Of a stretch of DNA of 64,000 bases, positions 60,773 through 64,000 are shown in pieces. Origin of the DNA: Paenibacillus cellulosilyticus (GTDB lineage Bacteria > Bacillota > Bacilli > Paenibacillales > Paenibacillaceae); the NCBI RefSeq assembly GCF_003182255.1, contig NZ_QGTQ01000003.1, positions 448,631 to 512,630 on the forward strand. The letters are read 5' to 3'. The notes under the pieces are model-generated. The model was not told where the DNA came from, ran no database searches, and saw nothing but the letters and a program-made list of their open reading frames with translations. Every line of letters begins with the position of its first letter. Position 1 is the first letter of the stretch. The position numbers were made by a program, and so were the translations under genes.

Positions 60773-63202
60773 ATGACGGCTGTGCTTACACTTTGTCTTT
60801 CCAATCTGAGAAAGAAGAAATTTCACAATGGAATGATCGGCCTGTTGATCCTGTTGTCTACTCTGCTGCTTGCCACCTCTATTACGGTAATGATGAATTC
60901 CAACAATCTGTTTACGGATATGCACAAGAAAACGAATGGCTCCCATGAAATGCTGGAGATGCTGAAGGGGCTGCATGACCCTGATCAAGTGTATCAATGG
61001 TGGAACAAACAGGATGGTGTCAGTACTTCCAAGCTGCTCCCTTTCCGTAAAGTGGGTGGAATGAAGAAGGAAGGAGAACCTTCGTCTACGGAGCTATCCA
61101 GTCTGACGCTATATATGATGGATACCCCGGAACGTCCGTTTGTGGTCGATGAGCTATTGTTTGCACAAGGGAAGGAGAGCGCCGTTCCTGCGAAAGGAGA
61201 AATTTGGCTGCCTACTTCTATCGCCTATTTATACGACTTGGCTGTAGGAGACCGGCTAGAGTTCTCTACCGGTAACAAAAAATTTACTTTGCAGGTGTCA
61301 GCAGTCGTTGTTGATATTCCTTTCGGCGCACCTTTCCCTACCGACGCAAGAATTTGGATGAATCATGAGGATTATGCCCAGACCGTACAAGGTATTGAAG
61401 GAAAAGAGCAATATATGCTTGGTTTGAGATATGAGGGTTACAGCAGCAGCTCAAGCTATTGGGACAAATTCGAGCAAGAGATGGGCACCCCTTTTCTGGA
61501 AACGAAAATAAGCTTAGAGCAAATGTCTTCATTCTATTTGATTATTAATAAAATCATTGGTTTTATTATGATTTTTATGGGCATCGTTATGATTCTCGTC
61601 GCTTTGTTTACGATCGGATTTACGATATCGGATGATATTTTATCCAATTACAAAACCATTGGCGTGATTAAGGCGCTTGGACTAACTTCGAAAAAAATAG
61701 CGAGCGTTTATTTGATGCAGTATATTTTCATTTCAATCATCGGTATTGTTCCAGGTCTGGCCATCAGCCGTCTGCTTTCCGACCTGATTATTAAGAATAC
61801 GCTATCTTCCTTGAAAGGCATACCGGTGCCTGGAGGTCTGGCCGAAAGTTTGATCACCCTTATTGTAGGTATCTTTGTCATCGTAATGGTCATTCTGTGT
61901 GTTGCTTATTACGCCAATAAAGCCCGTTCGATTCAGCCCATGCAGGCGATTCGGTTCGGAATGTCTGAAACGGATAACAGTAAATTGCTCAAGCGTTTCG
62001 GCGCCAAACAAAATTCGTTGCTCGCTTTCGGGAGAGCGCCGCTGTCAATCGTTCTTGGGCTAAGAAATGTAATGAAGAATAGGAAAGCTTCCATTCTGAT
62101 GCTGCTGCTGGCAACTGTGATGTCGGCTGTCCTCGTTCTTGGTTTTGTTCTGCTATACAGTATCGGCAATATCAAGAAAACAGCCGCCGATTGGGGATAT
62201 GATTCGTCCGATATTTCCCTTGTAGTGGTTAACTCTTCAAGCTTCCCTAAAGGCGAAGTCGACCAGCTCATGCGCTCGGACACGAGAATTAAAAATATAG
62301 GCTGGCTGGGGTATGTGAATGCGGTAGTGTCCGACGGGGGAGCTACAGATTTGGATGTAGACACAGTGGATCGCAAGTCTATGAATTTTAGCGTCACCGT
62401 CCTTGACGGCAGCTATGATGAAGTCGGTTATACGACGATCAAAGGTAGAAATCCTAAAAATAAAAATGAAATTTCGATTGGCATCCGTGTTGCCAAACAA
62501 TTGAACAAAGATGTTGGGGATACGATTGAGATTTATATCGAAGGGCATAAACAGTCGCTTATCGTCAGCGGCATCTATCAGTCGATATCGAACCAATCAG
62601 AATCAGCCCGGATTATTGCGGACACCCTTCAGGTTAGTGACCCGGACTATGGCGACTATGCTGCAGCTTTTATCAATGTGAATGACCCGCTGGATGCGGA
62701 CACGATCGTTAGCGAAATTGGAGAGAAATACAAGGATTCCGCTACGGTGGCGACGATGCAGACACTTCTGGACGCCACGTTTAAGCAGGCGTTTGCATCT
62801 ATTATCCTCCCGATGAGCTTTATGGGGCTGCTGTTCACCGCCGTCACGATGGTCATCATTTACAGCATCAGCCGGACGAACATCCGAAAAGAAAGCAAGA
62901 CTTACGGCATCTATAAGTCCGTAGGACTAACCTCGAGCCGAATAAGATGGTCCGTTACCAGGGGAATCGTTGCGGTATCGGCTATCGGTGCAGTGCTTGG
63001 AATGGTGCTCGGCGTATATTTTCTTCCAGTCATCCTTCGCAGTATTTTCTTGGATTACGGCATTGCGGATCTCCCGCTCATCATTAATTGGGGGGCGATT
63101 ATTTCGATGGCGTGCTTTACGATGGCCGCGGCAGGCCTCGGCACGTGGGCTTCATCGAGAGTAGTGGCCCGCACATCCCCACGGATTCTGGTTATCGAAT
63201 AA
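60773..63202 (+). CDS. FtsX-like ABC permease, duplicated form
   Basis: A protein of 809 aa. Two FtsX/MacB-type units: helix, extracellular region, then three helices with ALGLTSKKIASVYLMQYIFIS in the first copy, and a second set ending with GLTSSRIRWSVTRGIVAV. The extracellular domain of the second unit (about residues 470-650) is large. Full-length compared with other Firmicute exporters of this class. Works with the ATPase just upstream; controlled presumably by the two-component system. Confidence 0.93.
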   Translation: MTAVLTLCLSNLRKKKFHNGMIGLLILLSTLLLATSITVMMNSNNLFTDMHKKTNGSHEMLEMLKGLHDPDQVYQWWNKQDGVSTSKLLPFRKVGGMKKEGEPSSTELSSLTLYMMDTPERPFVVDELLFAQGKESAVPAKGEIWLPTSIAYLYDLAVGDRLEFSTGNKKFTLQVSAVVVDIPFGAPFPTDARIWMNHEDYAQTVQGIEGKEQYMLGLRYEGYSSSSSYWDKFEQEMGTPFLETKISLEQMSSFYLIINKIIGFIMIFMGIVMILVALFTIGFTISDDILSNYKTIGVIKALGLTSKKIASVYLMQYIFISIIGIVPGLAISRLLSDLIIKNTLSSLKGIPVPGGLAESLITLIVGIFVIVMVILCVAYYANKARSIQPMQAIRFGMSETDNSKLLKRFGAKQNSLLAFGRAPLSIVLGLRNVMKNRKASILMLLLATVMSAVLVLGFVLLYSIGNIKKTAADWGYDSSDISLVVVNSSSFPKGEVDQLMRSDTRIKNIGWLGYVNAVVSDGGATDLDVDTVDRKSMNFSVTVLDGSYDEVGYTTIKGRNPKNKNEISIGIRVAKQLNKDVGDTIEIYIEGHKQSLIVSGIYQSISNQSESARIIADTLQVSDPDYGDYAAAFINVNDPLDADTIVSEIGEKYKDSATVATMQTLLDATFKQAFASIILPMSFMGLLFTAVTMVIIYSISRTNIRKESKTYGIYKSVGLTSSRIRWSVTRGIVAVSAIGAVLGMVLGVYFLPVILRSIFLDYGIADLPLIINWGAIISMACFTMAAAGLGTWASSRVVARTSPRILVIE

Positions 63203-63204
63203 AG

Positions 63205-63255
63205 GAAACCCAAAATCACACTGGCGCTTAGCTGGTGTAATTTTGGGTTTCCTTG
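63205..63255 (+). terminator. Terminator of the ABC transporter operon
   Basis: GGAAACCCAAAAT..CAC pairs with GTG..ATTTTGGGTTTCC, a long stem, and TTGT follows. Confidence 0.9.
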
Positions 63256-63343
63256 TATTTACATTTATGGAAATATATATTATTATAGCACTGACATAAC
63301 ATTATAGTTTCTCTAGTACACGGGTTCGATCAGGAGGTTCGTA

Positions 63344-64000
63344 ATGAGGAAAGTGGTATTTCTGTTTCCCGGACAATCTTCGCAGAAACAGGGCATGTTA
63401 CGGGAATTGTATCAGGAAAGCAGCACCGTACGACAAACGTTTGAGGAAGCTTCAATGCTTACGAACTATGATTTTCGCCGCATATGTTTTGAGGATCAGC
63501 AGGAGATGCTTCGTGACATTTCGATCAGCGCTCCGATTTTATTGACGGCAAGCTTGGCTACCTTCAGACATTTTATGGAAAACTATCAAGCAACCCCTTC
63601 CTTTATGGCAGGCCACAGCCTGGGTGAATACAGTGCATTGACATGTGCCGGCGTGTTTTCCTTTGAAACTGCACTATCCATCGTCATATTCCGCGCCAAG
63701 CTCGCGCAGAGCGTAATGGAAGAGAAGAAGGGGGTTATGACCGTTATCTACAATACTCCCTATCAAGAAATCGAAGAGTTATGCAGAACGATGCGGAGAA
63801 ATGGAAGAAAGGTCTGGGTAAGCTGCAACAATTCCAGCGTTCAATGCTGTGCTTCTGGAACTGAAGAGGATATCGCTCTTTTGGAGAAAAAGGCTGCTAA
63901 GCGTGGAGCGTCGTATCGTAGAATCGTTGGCAACGCTCCGTTTCATAGTCCAATGATGGACAATGCTGCCGAGCCGCTGGCTGAATTTATCGGGCAGTGC
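63344..64000 (+). CDS. Malonyl-CoA:ACP acyltransferase-like protein (3' end outside window)
   Basis: The frame from ATG 63344 (AGGAGG upstream) is open to the window end, 219 codons. FLFPGQSSQKQGM near the start and the nucleophile motif GHSLGEYSAL (Ser at about residue 93) are typical of FabD-type acyltransferases. It diverges from housekeeping FabD in its long charged N-terminal half, and a tandem trans-acyltransferase role is likely. It starts 90 bp after the ABC-operon terminator. Such stand-alone acyltransferases often open trans-AT polyketide clusters; the following genes lie outside the window. Confidence 0.88.
   Translation, partial: MRKVVFLFPGQSSQKQGMLRELYQESSTVRQTFEEASMLTNYDFRRICFEDQQEMLRDISISAPILLTASLATFRHFMENYQATPSFMAGHSLGEYSALTCAGVFSFETALSIVIFRAKLAQSVMEEKKGVMTVIYNTPYQEIEELCRTMRRNGRKVWVSCNNSSVQCCASGTEEDIALLEKKAAKRGASYRRIVGNAPFHSPMMDNAAEPLAEFIGQC

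Overview
The window looks like the chromosome of a Paenibacillus-type, endospore-forming Firmicute. Signs of this are an S-layer protein with three SLH domains, a gerA-gerB-gerC germinant-receptor operon, a SleB-like cortex hydrolase, HelD, a bacterial nitric-oxide synthase, strong AGGAGG-type ribosome binding sites and many hairpin-plus-T-tract terminators. I see no tRNA, rRNA, CRISPR array, transposase or phage gene.

Layout. 1-4.2 kb: the 3' part of a giant surface protein made of 100-residue Ig-like repeats plus SLH domains. 4.4-8.5 kb: small housekeeping and accessory genes (Nudix, DoxX, DUF4349, VanZ), a decayed quinone oxidoreductase and a promoter with two palindromic operators. 8.9-10.0 kb: a membrane-anchored response regulator. 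10.2-24.4 kb: one tightly overlapping operon of 14 genes, the centre of interest. 24.4-33.4 kb: a mixed region with a P-loop protein, MATE pump, broken Nudix and multicopper-oxidase remnants, nitric-oxide synthase, UppP and secreted lipoproteins. 33.4-38.4 kb: an alpha/beta hydrolase and LysR pair lying between two copies of a ~280-bp direct repeat, then a permease. 38.5-46 kb: PP-loop ATPase, phosphoesterase, MerR-SDR pair and a large secreted multidomain protein. 46-53.3 kb: germination operon, helD and a 0.8-kb GC-rich repeat island. 53.4-57.3 kb: cortex hydrolase, ArsB-type transporter, phosphoesterase and HAD phosphatase. 57.7-64 kb: two-component system, ABC transporter and the start of a malonyl-transferase gene that probably opens a second biosynthetic locus.

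The 10.2-24.4 kb operon combines three enzyme sets that I do not know together from any described pathway. (i) A 2-deoxy-scyllo-inosose synthase and a PLP aminotransferase (BtrC/BtrS-like) would make an amino-deoxycyclitol. (ii) A 3-dehydroshikimate-dehydratase-like enzyme (AsbF-like), an AMP ligase, an acyl carrier protein and two BtrH/AsbE-like acyltransferases would make and transfer a 3,4-dihydroxybenzoyl-type acyl group. (iii) A ketosynthase, a short ketosynthase-like partner lacking the active cysteine, a FabZ-like dehydratase and a second ACP could lengthen that acyl group. Two glycosyltransferases and a 14-TM exporter complete it. My inference is a glycosylated aryl (or aryl-enoyl) amide of deoxy-inosamine, reminiscent in layout of hygromycin A but built from a different enzyme set.
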